NCBI GenBank assembly: GCA_031553675.1 | Contig: JAVBLF010000120.1 | Coordinates: 1 to 5,259, forward strand | Source of the DNA: JAVBLF01 sp031553675 | GTDB taxonomy: Bacteria > Bacillota > Clostridia > Christensenellales > CALWSW01 | Length of the DNA stretch: 5,259 nt | Reading direction: 5' to 3' | In this document: one piece after another, positions 1-5,259 of the stretch | Numbering within the stretch: position 1 is the first letter of the stretch | Layout: each line of letters opens with the position of its first letter | Notes under the pieces: generated by a model | Databases searched by the model: none | What the model saw: the letters and a program-made list of their open reading frames with translations, nothing else | Told to the model about the DNA's origin: nothing | Translations under genes and position numbers: made by a program

Positions 1-618
1 GCAGCGCGCGATGTCGTAGGCAAAGCCGTTTTTGACTTCGCCGTTTCGTTCGGCGATCGGCGAGCAATAGGCGATCGCGAAGCCGTGCTGCTGCGCGACG
101 GAGAGGCCGAGGGAGTTTCGGATGGCGGAGCGCGAAAGGCAGGTCGAGACGGCGCAGCTTTCCAGACGGACGATCGCGGGGTCTTCCGCCAGTGTGGCGC
201 GTTCGAGGGACCGAGCCAGCGCGATCTTGTCGTCGGCGCTGCTCGCGATCAGGCGATCGTCGACGGGGGGCAGCGTTTCGTAGTGGGGCGCGCCCTCGTA
301 AAAGCGCATGAAGAGAGCATCCTCGTTTTCGACGCTCGCGGCGTTTTCGACGGCGCGCGCCAGAAGCGCGTTTGGGTCTTGGTCGGGATGCTCGCTGTAG
401 GCGTAGCCGATCTGGCCGCAGTCGGCGCGTAGGCACACGCCGCCGGTTTGGCTGAGGGAGAAGTCGTCGATCGCGCCGTCCTGGAGTCGGACGCGGAAGG
501 ACTGACTTTGGGCCGCGTAGATCTCGACGGCGTCAGCGCCGCCTTTGTGGCCGCGCAGCACGGCGTCCCAAGCGTTGAGATCGAGTGCGGGCCATGTGTT
601 CAGGTCTTTTGTCGTCAA
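1..618 (-). CDS. pmbA: TldE/PmbA-family protein, N-terminal half (partial, runs off left edge)
   Basis: I translated this minus-strand frame by hand: 206 codons with no stop, still open at the window edge. The start is a TTG (618-616) whose bases overlap the TGA stop of tldD as TTGA, preceded by GGGGGGAG (630-623). No ATG or GTG lies in frame near it; the first GTG is about 20 codons in. The protein begins MTTKDLNTWPAL. It has the usual N-terminal PmbA/TldD traits: a GADAVEIY strand, the run VRLQDGAIDDFSLSQTGGV followed by LRADCGQIGYAYSE, and an IRNSLGL motif near residue 175. Family members are about 440-450 residues, so roughly half is present. In E. coli, TldE (PmbA) pairs with TldD to form a cytoplasmic protease that degrades unfolded peptides and matures microcin B17; TldE itself lacks the zinc motif. 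That part would lie beyond the edge, so assignment to TldE rather than a second TldD rests on the neighbour and general form. Confidence 0.88.
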   Translation of the reverse strand, partial: MTTKDLNTWPALDLNAWDAVLRGHKGGADAVEIYAAQSQSFRVRLQDGAIDDFSLSQTGGVCLRADCGQIGYAYSEHPDQDPNALLARAVENAASVENEDALFMRFYEGAPHYETLPPVDDRLIASSADDKIALARSLERATLAEDPAIVRLESCAVSTCLSRSAIRNSLGLSVAQQHGFAIAYCSPIAERNGEVKNGFAYDIARC

Positions 619-2009
619 CGCGCTCCCCCCTTTCCGCCGACCGTCATCTGTGTCACGCGAATGCGCGGCTGGCCGACGTTCGTCGGGACGCTGCCGCTGA
701 GCGAGCCGCACATGCCCGCGCCCATCCACATCCGCGTACCGACGGCGTCGATGCGCATCAGTACGTCGGCGCCCTTGCCGATCAGCGTCGCGCCGCGGAC
801 AGGGGTGGGCGTACCGTTTTGGTAGAGGTAGCCTTCGCGGACGGCAAAGTTAAACTCGCCCGTCAGCGGGTTGACAGAGCCGCCGCCCATGCTCTTGGCG
901 AAAAGGCCGTCGAAGTGCGTGAGCATGGCGTCGGGATCGTCGTTTCCGGCGGCGATGTAAGTGTTGTTCATGCGGCTCGTCGGGGCAAAGCGGTAGCTTT
1001 CGCGGCGGCCGCTGCCCGTTTCGGACATACCCATCCTGCGCGCGCCCAAGCGGTCGATCAGGTAGCCCGTGAGCACGCCGTTGTGGATCAAGAGGTTGTG
1101 CTGGGTGGGGCGGCCTTCGTCGTCGATGTCGAGCGTGCCCCAGGCGTTCGGGATCGCGCCGTCGTCGATAGCCGTCACGCAGTCAGACGCGATCTTTTGG
1201 CCGAGTTTGCCGCAAAAGACCGAATTGCCCTTGCCGACCGAGGTCGCTTCGAGGGCGTGGCCGCAAGCCTCGTGAAAGATGACGCCGCCAAAGCCACCGT
1301 CGATCACGACGGACATTTCGCCCGCCGGACATTCGGGCGCGTGGAGCATGGTGACGGCTTGCCGCGCGGCGGATCGGGCTTCGGTTTCGACATCGATCTC
1401 GCCGTCGAAGACTTCGAAGCCCATCGAGCGCCCGGGCGCTTCGGAGCCTGTCTGGAACTCCGCGCCGTTTGACGCGATGGCGTTGATCATGATGCGGGTG
1501 CGCACGCGGCGATCCTCCGCCCAAAGCCCTTCGGAGTTGCAGATCAGAACGCGCTGATCGACGTCGCCGTAGCCAACGCTGACTTGCGAGATCTCGCTCG
1601 ACTCGGCGCGGGCGGCGTCGTTGGCGCGGCGCATGAGCGCAATTTTTTCGCGCTGCGGAACGTCGGACGGGTAGCGATCGATCCCGCTGCGTTCGTCATG
1701 GCTCGTCGCGGCAAAGGCGATGTCGGTGTGTCCGGCCTTCTCCAGCCCTTCGAGCGCCGCCGCCGCCTCGCGTGCCAGCAGCAGCAACGCTTGTGCGCTC
1801 GTGTCGTTCGAGTAGGCGTAGACGCTCCGCGTCCCCTTCAGGATGCGAAGCCCCGCGCCGTACTCCCGCTGCGCCGACACGTTTTCCACGACGCCGCGCA
1901 ACATCGACAGCGACAGGTTTTCGCGGTCTTCGACGAAGAGCTCCGAAAAGTCGCCGCCCGTCTTGAGGGCTTCCTGCAACGCGACTTCCGCCGCGTATTG
2001 GTCTATCAT
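615..2009 (-). CDS. tldD: TldD metalloprotease, 464 aa
   Basis: This is the zinc-bearing subunit of the TldD/TldE protease, a cytoplasmic enzyme that cleaves unfolded peptides. The zinc motif HExxxH is seen as HEACGH at residues 246-251 (H246, E247, H251), inside GGVIFHEACGHALEATSV. The conserved C-terminal cysteine, known as the third zinc ligand in the family, fits C434 in GMCGSLSGSVPTNVGQP. The protein ends in the usual TVGGKGG-like tail. Length is normal for the family (about 460-480). The frame extends upstream to an ATG at 2033, but AAAGGAG (2022-2016) lies 6 bases before the ATG at 2009 and inside that longer version. I therefore start at 2009, giving MIDQYAAEVALQEAL. The stop overlaps the TTG start of pmbA by 4 bases, so the two are very likely co-transcribed. 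About 350 bases of repeat-rich DNA separate it from rarA upstream. I found no clear promoter there, so independent transcription is possible but not shown. Confidence 0.96.
   Translation of the reverse strand: MIDQYAAEVALQEALKTGGDFSELFVEDRENLSLSMLRGVVENVSAQREYGAGLRILKGTRSVYAYSNDTSAQALLLLAREAAAALEGLEKAGHTDIAFAATSHDERSGIDRYPSDVPQREKIALMRRANDAARAESSEISQVSVGYGDVDQRVLICNSEGLWAEDRRVRTRIMINAIASNGAEFQTGSEAPGRSMGFEVFDGEIDVETEARSAARQAVTMLHAPECPAGEMSVVIDGGFGGVIFHEACGHALEATSVGKGNSVFCGKLGQKIASDCVTAIDDGAIPNAWGTLDIDDEGRPTQHNLLIHNGVLTGYLIDRLGARRMGMSETGSGRRESYRFAPTSRMNNTYIAAGNDDPDAMLTHFDGLFAKSMGGGSVNPLTGEFNFAVREGYLYQNGTPTPVRGATLIGKGADVLMRIDAVGTRMWMGAGMCGSLSGSVPTNVGQPRIRVTQMTVGGKGGAR
619..630 (-). promoter_or_regulatory. 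Ribosome binding site for pmbA inside the tldD 3' end
   Basis: On the minus strand GGGGGGAG (630-623) lies 4 bases before the TTG at 618. It sits within the last codons of tldD, encoding the GKGGAR tail. It is the main evidence for choosing the TTG start, and it places re-initiation of pmbA right where ribosomes finish tldD. Confidence 0.6.
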
Positions 2010-2015
2010 AAAACG

Positions 2016-2022
2016 CTCCTTT
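2016..2022 (-). promoter_or_regulatory. Ribosome binding site deciding the tldD start
   Basis: AAAGGAG on the minus strand, 6 bases upstream of the ATG at 2009. It rules against the upstream in-frame ATG at 2033, whose product would carry eight extra residues (MPRPKERF) encoded partly by this site. Confidence 0.8.
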
Positions 2023-2078
2023 GGTCTTGGCATTCGCGTCCGGATGGGATGCCGGATTCCGCTATGTAGTGTGCATCA

Positions 2079-2147
2079 GCGGGCGATTGATAATCGCCCC
2101 TACAGGCGCACAAACAAGGTTAGCGGGATGTAGAGGCGATTATCAAT
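2079..2147. repeat. Palindromic MITE-like repeat, copy R1
   Basis: The left arm (2079-2104) contains GGGCGATTGATAATCGCCC, itself a hairpin of 8 bp with a 3-base loop, followed by CTACA. The right arm (2129-2147) is its partial inverted copy; AATCGCCCCTACA at 2092-2104 pairs with 2129-2141 with one mismatch. The 24-base core (2105-2128) begins GGCGCACAAACAAGG. The right arm stops at ATCAAT and runs straight into the flanking repeat at 2148-2168 instead of closing with CGCCCGC. The copy lies about 70 bases upstream of the tldD start. Transcribed, it would fold into a stem of about 13 bp. It has no coding capacity. Confidence 0.85.
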
Positions 2148-2168
2148 GCGAATCAAGGGTTGCGAACC
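2148..2168 (+). repeat. Flank repeat B, copy next to R1
   Basis: GCGAATCAAGGGTTGCGAACC abuts the truncated right arm of R1. A near-identical sequence abuts the right arm of R3 (5155-5174). A partial copy lies just after serC (5034-5050) and a diverged inverted copy lies at 2312-2327. It appears to be a second repeat, or part of the same larger element. Confidence 0.7.
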
Positions 2169-2197
2169 TAACGTATAGCGAGGCCGTTTTGCTGCAT

Positions 2198-2273
2198 CGG
2201 GCGATTGATAATCGCCCCTACAGGCGTACAAACAAAGTTGGCGGGTTGTCGGGGGGATTATCAATCGCCCGCG
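2198..2273. repeat. Palindromic MITE-like repeat, copy R2 (both arms complete)
   Basis: This is the only copy in the window with both ends intact. The left arm (2198-2222) carries the same hairpin palindrome and CTACA. The core (2223-2246) begins GGCGTACAAACAAAG in the same orientation as R1. The right arm (2247-2273) ends ATTATCAATCGCCCGCG. The inner arms pair over 13 positions with two mismatches, and the outer arms extend the pairing. About 76 bases in total, with no room for a transposase, so any mobility would need an enzyme from elsewhere. No clear target-site duplication is visible at the ends. Confidence 0.85.
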
Positions 2274-2311
2274 TACACTAAGGATCATCCCATTTTTGAC
2301 TGAACAAAGCT

Positions 2312-2342
2312 CAACCCTCGATTGGCGTTATCAATCGCCCGC
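2312..2342 (-). repeat. Repeat fragment R5 with inverted flank repeat B
   Basis: Read on the minus strand, GCGGGCGATTGATAA (2342-2328) is the outer part of a palindrome arm. It is followed by a sequence matching flank repeat B at 13 of 16 positions (2327-2312, CGCCAATCGAGGGTTG). The core and second arm are absent, so this looks like a decayed or deleted copy. It begins about 20 bases after the rarA stop and could form part of the 3' end of that transcript. The bases between R2 and R5 (2274-2311) hold nothing I recognise. Confidence 0.6.
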
Positions 2343-2362
2343 CCTAGCAAGCATGTGTCCCG

Positions 2363-3685
2363 TCAGGGCTTCCACTGAGCGCGCTTTTCATGCGCTTCCT
2401 TGATGCGGGCTTCCTGCCCCTGGTCGCTGGGGACGTAGTAGCGTTGCCCCTGGACGCTGGGCGGCATGTACTGCTGCGGCAGGTAATGGCCGGGGTAATC
2501 ATGGGGGTATTTGTAATCCTTCCCATGGCCGAGGCGTTCGCTTGCGCCAGCGTAGGAGGTGTCGCGCAGGTGGATCGGCACGGGTTGGTCGGGGATGCTT
2601 TGGGCGTCGCGCATGGCGGCAAAGATCGCCTCGACGACAGAATTGCTCTTGGGCGATTCGCAGACGTAGATGATGGCCTGGGCGATCGCTAGGCGGGCCT
2701 CGGGCATGCCGATCTGTTCGAGGGCCTGGCCGGCGGCGACGGCTTGCAGCATGGCCATGGGGTTGGCGAGGCCGACGTCCTCCGACGCGTGCGCGATGAT
2801 GCGCCGGACGATCAAGCGCGGATCGACGCCCGCGTAGATCATACGCGCAAACCAAGCCAAGGCGGCATCGGCGTCCGAGCCACGCAGGGACTTGCAAAAG
2901 GCGCTGAGCATATTATAGTATTGCTCGTCGTCGCAGAGCATGACTTTGCGCTGGATCGATTCGGCGGCGATTTCGGCGGTGATGTGGATGCTGCCGTCCG
3001 AATCGGGCGAGGTCGTGAGCGCGGCGAGTTCGAGCGCGTTGAGCGCGATGCGGACGTCTCCGTTTGCGATGCGCGCCCAATGGAGGAGGGCATCTCCGTC
3101 GACGGCGAGTTTGAGGTGGCCGAGGCCGCGTTCTTCATCGGCGATCGCGCGTTCGAGGGCGACAACGAGGTCGTCGGGAGCGAGCGGGAAAAATTGAAAG
3201 AGGCGGCAGCGGCTGACGATCGCGCTCGTCATGGCGATCATGGGGTTTTCGGTCGTCGAGCCGACGAAGCGGATCACGCCGCTTTCGAGCGCGGGCAGGA
3301 TGCAATCGCTCTGAGCCTTGCTCCAACGGTGGCACTCGTCGAGCAGCAGGTAGGTCGGCTTATCGTACATGCTCAGGCGGTCTTCGGCGCGCTCGATCGC
3401 GGTGCGCAGTTCCTTGACGCCCGCAGTGACGGCGTTCAGCTTTTCGAGCGAAGCTTTCGTCGTGTTGGCGATCACCGAGGCAAGCGTCGTTTTGCCGCAG
3501 CCGGGCGGTCCGAAAAAGATCGAGCTCGTCAGGCTGTCGGTCTCGATCGCGCGGCGGAGCAGCTTTCCGGGGCCGACGATCTGGCTTTGCCCGATGAATT
3601 CGTCCAGCGTCCGCGGCCGCATCCGATCGGCGAGCGGCGCGCGCTTTTGCCGGTTCTGCTCCAGGCTTTGCGTAAAGAGATCCAC
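2363..3685 (-). CDS. rarA: Replication-associated recombination protein A (RarA/MgsA AAA+ ATPase), 440 aa
   Basis: RarA (MgsA; Mgs1/WRNIP1 in eukaryotes) is a clamp-loader-like AAA+ ATPase that acts at stalled replication forks, where it binds SSB and DNA ends. Counting from the GTG, I see the N-terminal MDLF and the APLADRMRPRTLDEFIGQ block, Walker A GPPGCGKTT (59-67, K65), and Walker B LLLDECH (113-119, D116 and E117). Sensor 1 is GSTTENP (142-148), the arginine finger region SRCR is at 158-161, and sensor 2 is NGDVRIALNALE (208-219). The C-terminal signature YKYPHDYPGHYLPQQYMP lies at 391-408. Length is normal. The frame also has an ATG at 3715, but I prefer GTG 3685. It has GAGGA 4 bases upstream and gives the conserved MDLF start. 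The promoter at 3733-3760 would leave a leader of only about 11 bases and no Shine-Dalgarno for the ATG. It is transcribed divergently from serC. Confidence 0.96.
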   Translation of the reverse strand: MDLFTQSLEQNRQKRAPLADRMRPRTLDEFIGQSQIVGPGKLLRRAIETDSLTSSIFFGPPGCGKTTLASVIANTTKASLEKLNAVTAGVKELRTAIERAEDRLSMYDKPTYLLLDECHRWSKAQSDCILPALESGVIRFVGSTTENPMIAMTSAIVSRCRLFQFFPLAPDDLVVALERAIADEERGLGHLKLAVDGDALLHWARIANGDVRIALNALELAALTTSPDSDGSIHITAEIAAESIQRKVMLCDDEQYYNMLSAFCKSLRGSDADAALAWFARMIYAGVDPRLIVRRIIAHASEDVGLANPMAMLQAVAAGQALEQIGMPEARLAIAQAIIYVCESPKSNSVVEAIFAAMRDAQSIPDQPVPIHLRDTSYAGASERLGHGKDYKYPHDYPGHYLPQQYMPPSVQGQRYYVPSDQGQEARIKEAHEKRAQWKP

Positions 3686-3689
3686 GGTT

Positions 3690-3694
3690 TCCTC
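3690..3694 (-). promoter_or_regulatory. Ribosome binding site favouring the GTG start of rarA
   Basis: GAGGA on the minus strand, 4 bases before GTG 3685. The spacing is a little short. The upstream ATG at 3715 is preceded by AAAAAAGAACAGCAC, which has no comparable site. Confidence 0.55.
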
Positions 3695-3732
3695 ACAATC
3701 GGCGGTCGTCTGCATGTGCTGTTCTTTTTTCC

Positions 3733-3760
3733 ATTATACCCTTTTTCGCGCACTTGTCCA
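3733..3760 (-). promoter_or_regulatory. Sigma-70-type promoter for rarA
   Basis: On the minus strand TGGACA (3760-3755, five of six matches to the -35 consensus) is followed, after a 16-base spacer, by a perfect TATAAT (3738-3733). Transcription should begin near 3726, about 40 bases before the preferred GTG start. Confidence 0.7.
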
Positions 3761-3879
3761 TGTAAGGGCTTTCGATTGACAACGAATTCACAAAATCTTT
3801 CTTTCTGGTATGTCCCGCGCTTAGAGGGTTCTCGCCCTCCAACCCCACAAGCGCCCCACCAAAAAAGCATCGCGCCTGC

Positions 3880-3908
3880 TTCCCATTTTCGCGATCGCTC
3901 TGTATACT
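3880..3908 (+). promoter_or_regulatory. Probable sigma-70-type promoter for serC
   Basis: TTCCCA (3880-3885, four of six) and TATACT (3903-3908, five of six) are separated by 17 bases. The start would be near 3915, leaving a leader of about 30 bases before the serC ATG, too short for a riboswitch or attenuator. An exact TTGACA at 3776-3781 further upstream has no matching -10. The rest of the rarA-serC gap holds only a weak 5-bp hairpin (3824-3839). Confidence 0.45.
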
Positions 3909-3931
3909 GGAGTGTAAACGAATTTGCGTAT

Positions 3932-3937
3932 GGGAGG
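3932..3937 (+). promoter_or_regulatory. Ribosome binding site deciding the serC start
   Basis: GGGAGG abuts one ATG (3938) and lies 6 bases before a second in-frame ATG (3944). Only the second has workable spacing, so the protein starts MRAYNFSAGP, matching the short N-terminus of the family. Confidence 0.8.
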
Positions 3938-3943
3938 ATGCGT

Positions 3944-5026
3944 ATGCGCGCCTACAACTTTTCCGCCGGTCCCGCCATGCTGCCGCAGGCGGTGCTCGAA
4001 CGCGCCCAGAACGAAATGCTCGAATACCAGGGCAGCGGTATGAACGTCATGGAGATGAGCCATCGCTCGTCCGTCTATGAATCGATCCTCTTTGGCGCGC
4101 GCGACAGCCTCCGCCGCCTGATGAAGATCCCCGACAGCTACGAGGTGCTCTTTCTCCAGGGCGGCGCGTCGCTCCAGTTTGCCATGGTGCCGCTCAACCT
4201 GATGCGCACCGGCAAAGCCGACTACATCGTTTCGGGCGTCTTCGCGAAGAAAGCCTACGAAGAGGCCTCTCGCCTTGGCGACGCCGCGATCGCCGCTTCG
4301 AGTGCCGACCGCTCCTATCGCTATGTGCCGCAGCCCTCTCCCGAGGCGCTCCGCCCCGACGCGAGCTACCTGCACATGACGACGAACAACACGATCTACG
4401 GCACGAGCGCACGCTCCCTCTTGCCGCCGACGAACGGCCTACCCCTCGTCGCCGACATGTCGAGCAACATCCTGGGTGAGGTCTACGACGTGTCCGACTT
4501 CGGCCTGATCTACGCCGGCGCACAGAAAAACATCGGTCCGGCTGGCCTGACGATCGTCATCGTGCGCAAGGATCTGATCCAGGCACCCGTCGCAAAAAAC
4601 CTGTCGCCCATGCTGCAATACAAGGTCTATGCCGAGAACGACTCGATGTACAACACCCCGCCCACCTACGCGATCTACCTCGCGGGCCTGGTGTTTGCCC
4701 ACATCGAAAAGCTGGGCGGCGTCGCGGCCATGCAAAAGCAGAACGAAGCCAAAGCCGCCTTGCTCTACGCCGCGCTCGATCGGAACCCTTTCTACACCTC
4801 CTTTGCCGAGGTGAATTCGCGCTCGATCATGAACGTCACCTTTACGACGCCCAGCCGCGAACTCGACGAAAAGTTTTGTGGAGAGGCGGCCAAAGAAGGG
4901 CTCCTCAACCTCAAAGGCCACCGCGCCACCGGCGGCATCCGCGCCAGCATCTACAACGCCATGCCCTCCGAAGGCGTCACGGCGCTGATCGATTACATGG
5001 ATCGCTTCGCCCGGCGAAACGGGTAA
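3944..5026 (+). CDS. serC: Phosphoserine aminotransferase, 360 aa
   Basis: SerC is a cytoplasmic PLP enzyme of aminotransferase class V. It converts 3-phosphohydroxypyruvate and glutamate to phosphoserine and 2-oxoglutarate in serine synthesis. In some bacteria it also acts in the DXP-dependent pyridoxal phosphate route. The family start YNFSAGPAMLP is at residues 4-14. HRS at 40-42 holds the substrate-phosphate arginine (R41). GGAS (73-76) is the PLP phosphate loop, followed by TTNNTIYGT (146-154) and DMSS (171-174). The Schiff-base lysine is K195 in AGAQKNIGPAG, with YNTPPT at 236-241 and GHRATGGIRASIYNAMP at 325-341. Length matches the family (about 360). At the position of the tryptophan that stacks on PLP in E. 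coli (W102), this protein appears to have F100. The same frame stays open for about 1.2 kb upstream across the antisense of rarA, but the family start and GGGAGG fix the N-terminus. It stands alone: no serA or serB is in view, and no intrinsic terminator follows. Confidence 0.97.
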   Translation: MRAYNFSAGPAMLPQAVLERAQNEMLEYQGSGMNVMEMSHRSSVYESILFGARDSLRRLMKIPDSYEVLFLQGGASLQFAMVPLNLMRTGKADYIVSGVFAKKAYEEASRLGDAAIAASSADRSYRYVPQPSPEALRPDASYLHMTTNNTIYGTSARSLLPPTNGLPLVADMSSNILGEVYDVSDFGLIYAGAQKNIGPAGLTIVIVRKDLIQAPVAKNLSPMLQYKVYAENDSMYNTPPTYAIYLAGLVFAHIEKLGGVAAMQKQNEAKAALLYAALDRNPFYTSFAEVNSRSIMNVTFTTPSRELDEKFCGEAAKEGLLNLKGHRATGGIRASIYNAMPSEGVTALIDYMDRFARRNG

Positions 5027-5033
5027 TAACGCC

Positions 5034-5050
5034 ATCAAGGGTTGGAAACC
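5034..5050 (+). repeat. Partial flank repeat B just after serC
   Basis: ATCAAGGGTTGGAAACC begins 8 bases after the serC stop and matches the B sequence at 5159-5174 except for one extra A. The two B copies lie in direct orientation about 125 bases apart, with the palindromic copy R3 between them. The bases between this copy and R3 (5051-5084) show nothing I recognise. Confidence 0.55.
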
Positions 5051-5084
5051 GCAAGCGCAGTGCGTCAACAGGCGATCTGTTGCA

Positions 5085-5154
5085 GCGGGCGACTGCCAAT
5101 CGCCCCTACATCCCCTTAAGCCTTGTTTGTGCGCCTGTAGGGGCGATTATCAAT
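5085..5154. repeat. Palindromic MITE-like repeat, copy R3 (core inverted)
   Basis: The left arm (5085-5110) is GCGGGCGA, then a diverged CTGCC, then AATCGCCCCTACA. The right arm (5136-5154) is TGTAGGGGCGATTATCAAT. Thirteen bases, 5098-5110 and 5136-5148, pair perfectly around a 25-base loop. The core (5111-5135) ends CCTTGTTTGTGCGCC, the exact reverse complement of the start of the R1 core. The right flank is still repeat B in the same orientation as at R1. As RNA it would form a strong stem about 60 bases after the serC stop, but with no U tract behind it, so it is not a standard intrinsic terminator. Confidence 0.85.
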
Positions 5155-5175
5155 GCGAATCAAGGGTTGGAACCC
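5155..5175 (+). repeat. Flank repeat B, copy next to R3
   Basis: GCGAATCAAGGGTTGGAACC, directly abutting the truncated right arm of R3 exactly as at 2148-2168. The following stretch (5176-5230) shows no gene or signal I can name. Confidence 0.7.
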
Positions 5176-5230
5176 GCCACCCGAAAACAGGTTATCAAAT
5201 CCGCTGTCGAAACGAGTTGGGGTTTCCCAA

Positions 5231-5259
5231 GCGGGCGATTGATAATCGCCCCTACACCC
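5231..5259. repeat. Palindromic MITE-like repeat, copy R4 (cut by right edge)
   Basis: A complete left arm (5231-5256), identical to that of R1, followed by only three core bases (CCC) before the window ends. Those bases do not match the GGC start of the R1 and R2 cores and could fit the R3 orientation, but three bases decide nothing. Confidence 0.8.

Noticed and set aside
85..432. Plus-strand open frame of 115 codons near the left edge
   Set aside because: It is antisense to the pmbA frame, which reads through without stops and has recognisable family features.
585..2069. Several plus-strand open frames, including one of 295 codons, opposite tldD
   Set aside because: They lie antisense to a gene with an intact zinc motif and family ends, show compositionally biased Arg/Ala/Val-rich sequence, and have no family resemblance I recognise.
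2079..2273. Possible CRISPR array (two similar units in a row)
   Set aside because: The units are palindromes with related, not unique, cores, irregular spacing and only two neighbouring copies. No cas genes are present.
2021..2288. Short open frames across the repeats, with peptides such as GRLIIAPTGA
   Set aside because: They are translations of the repeat arms themselves, recurring with each copy, without ribosome sites. The repeat explains them fully.
3776..3781. Exact TTGACA on the plus strand as a serC -35 box
   Set aside because: No acceptable -10 lies 15-19 bases downstream (sequence such as TTCTTT); the pair at 3880-3908 fits better.
3824..3839. Hairpin GAGGG-TTCTCG-CCCTC in the rarA-serC gap
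   Set aside because: Five base pairs with no T tract and no relation to either start; likely chance.
2744..3943. Long plus-strand open frame of about 400 codons joined in frame to serC
   Set aside because: It is antisense to rarA, whose AAA+ motifs are unmistakable, and it crosses the rarA promoter. The SerC family N-terminus and ribosome site lie at 3944. Long antisense open frames are expected at this GC content.
5085..5154. R3 hairpin as the serC intrinsic terminator
   Set aside because: The stem is strong, but the loop is long (25 bases) and no T tract follows on either strand, so it is described only as a repeat.

Overview
The window is about 60% GC and carries four protein-coding genes, all housekeeping families, with compact repeat elements filling two of the noncoding stretches. 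Strong Shine-Dalgarno sites, TTG and GTG starts, sigma-70-type promoters and the form of the proteins fit a GC-rich bacterium. A Clostridia-like Firmicute is my best guess, but nothing in the window fixes the phylum.

Layout from left to right. On the minus strand, the first half of a TldE/PmbA-family gene runs off the left edge (1-618). It overlaps by 4 bases the end of a complete tldD metalloprotease gene (615-2009). A 340-base noncoding block (2023-2362) follows, holding at least three copies or fragments of a palindromic repeat. Next, still on the minus strand, is rarA/mgsA (2363-3685), an AAA+ ATPase of replication-fork maintenance, with a very good promoter at 3733-3760. A promoter region of about 260 bases separates rarA from the divergent plus-strand gene serC (3944-5026), which encodes phosphoserine aminotransferase. 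The last 233 bases hold more copies of the same repeat, up to the right edge.

TldD and TldE form a heteromeric protease, and their overlapping genes suggest translational coupling. RarA (fork rescue) and SerC (serine and possibly pyridoxal phosphate synthesis) have no evident functional link to them or to each other. I see no defence system, prophage, transposase, CRISPR array, tRNA or rRNA.

The most interesting signal is in the repeats. They are non-autonomous, MITE-like palindromes whose two arms flank an asymmetric core. In one copy the core is inverted relative to a shared flanking sequence. The octamer GCGATCGC and its centre CGATCG also occur far more often than base composition predicts. 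I found no convincing new multi-gene system.
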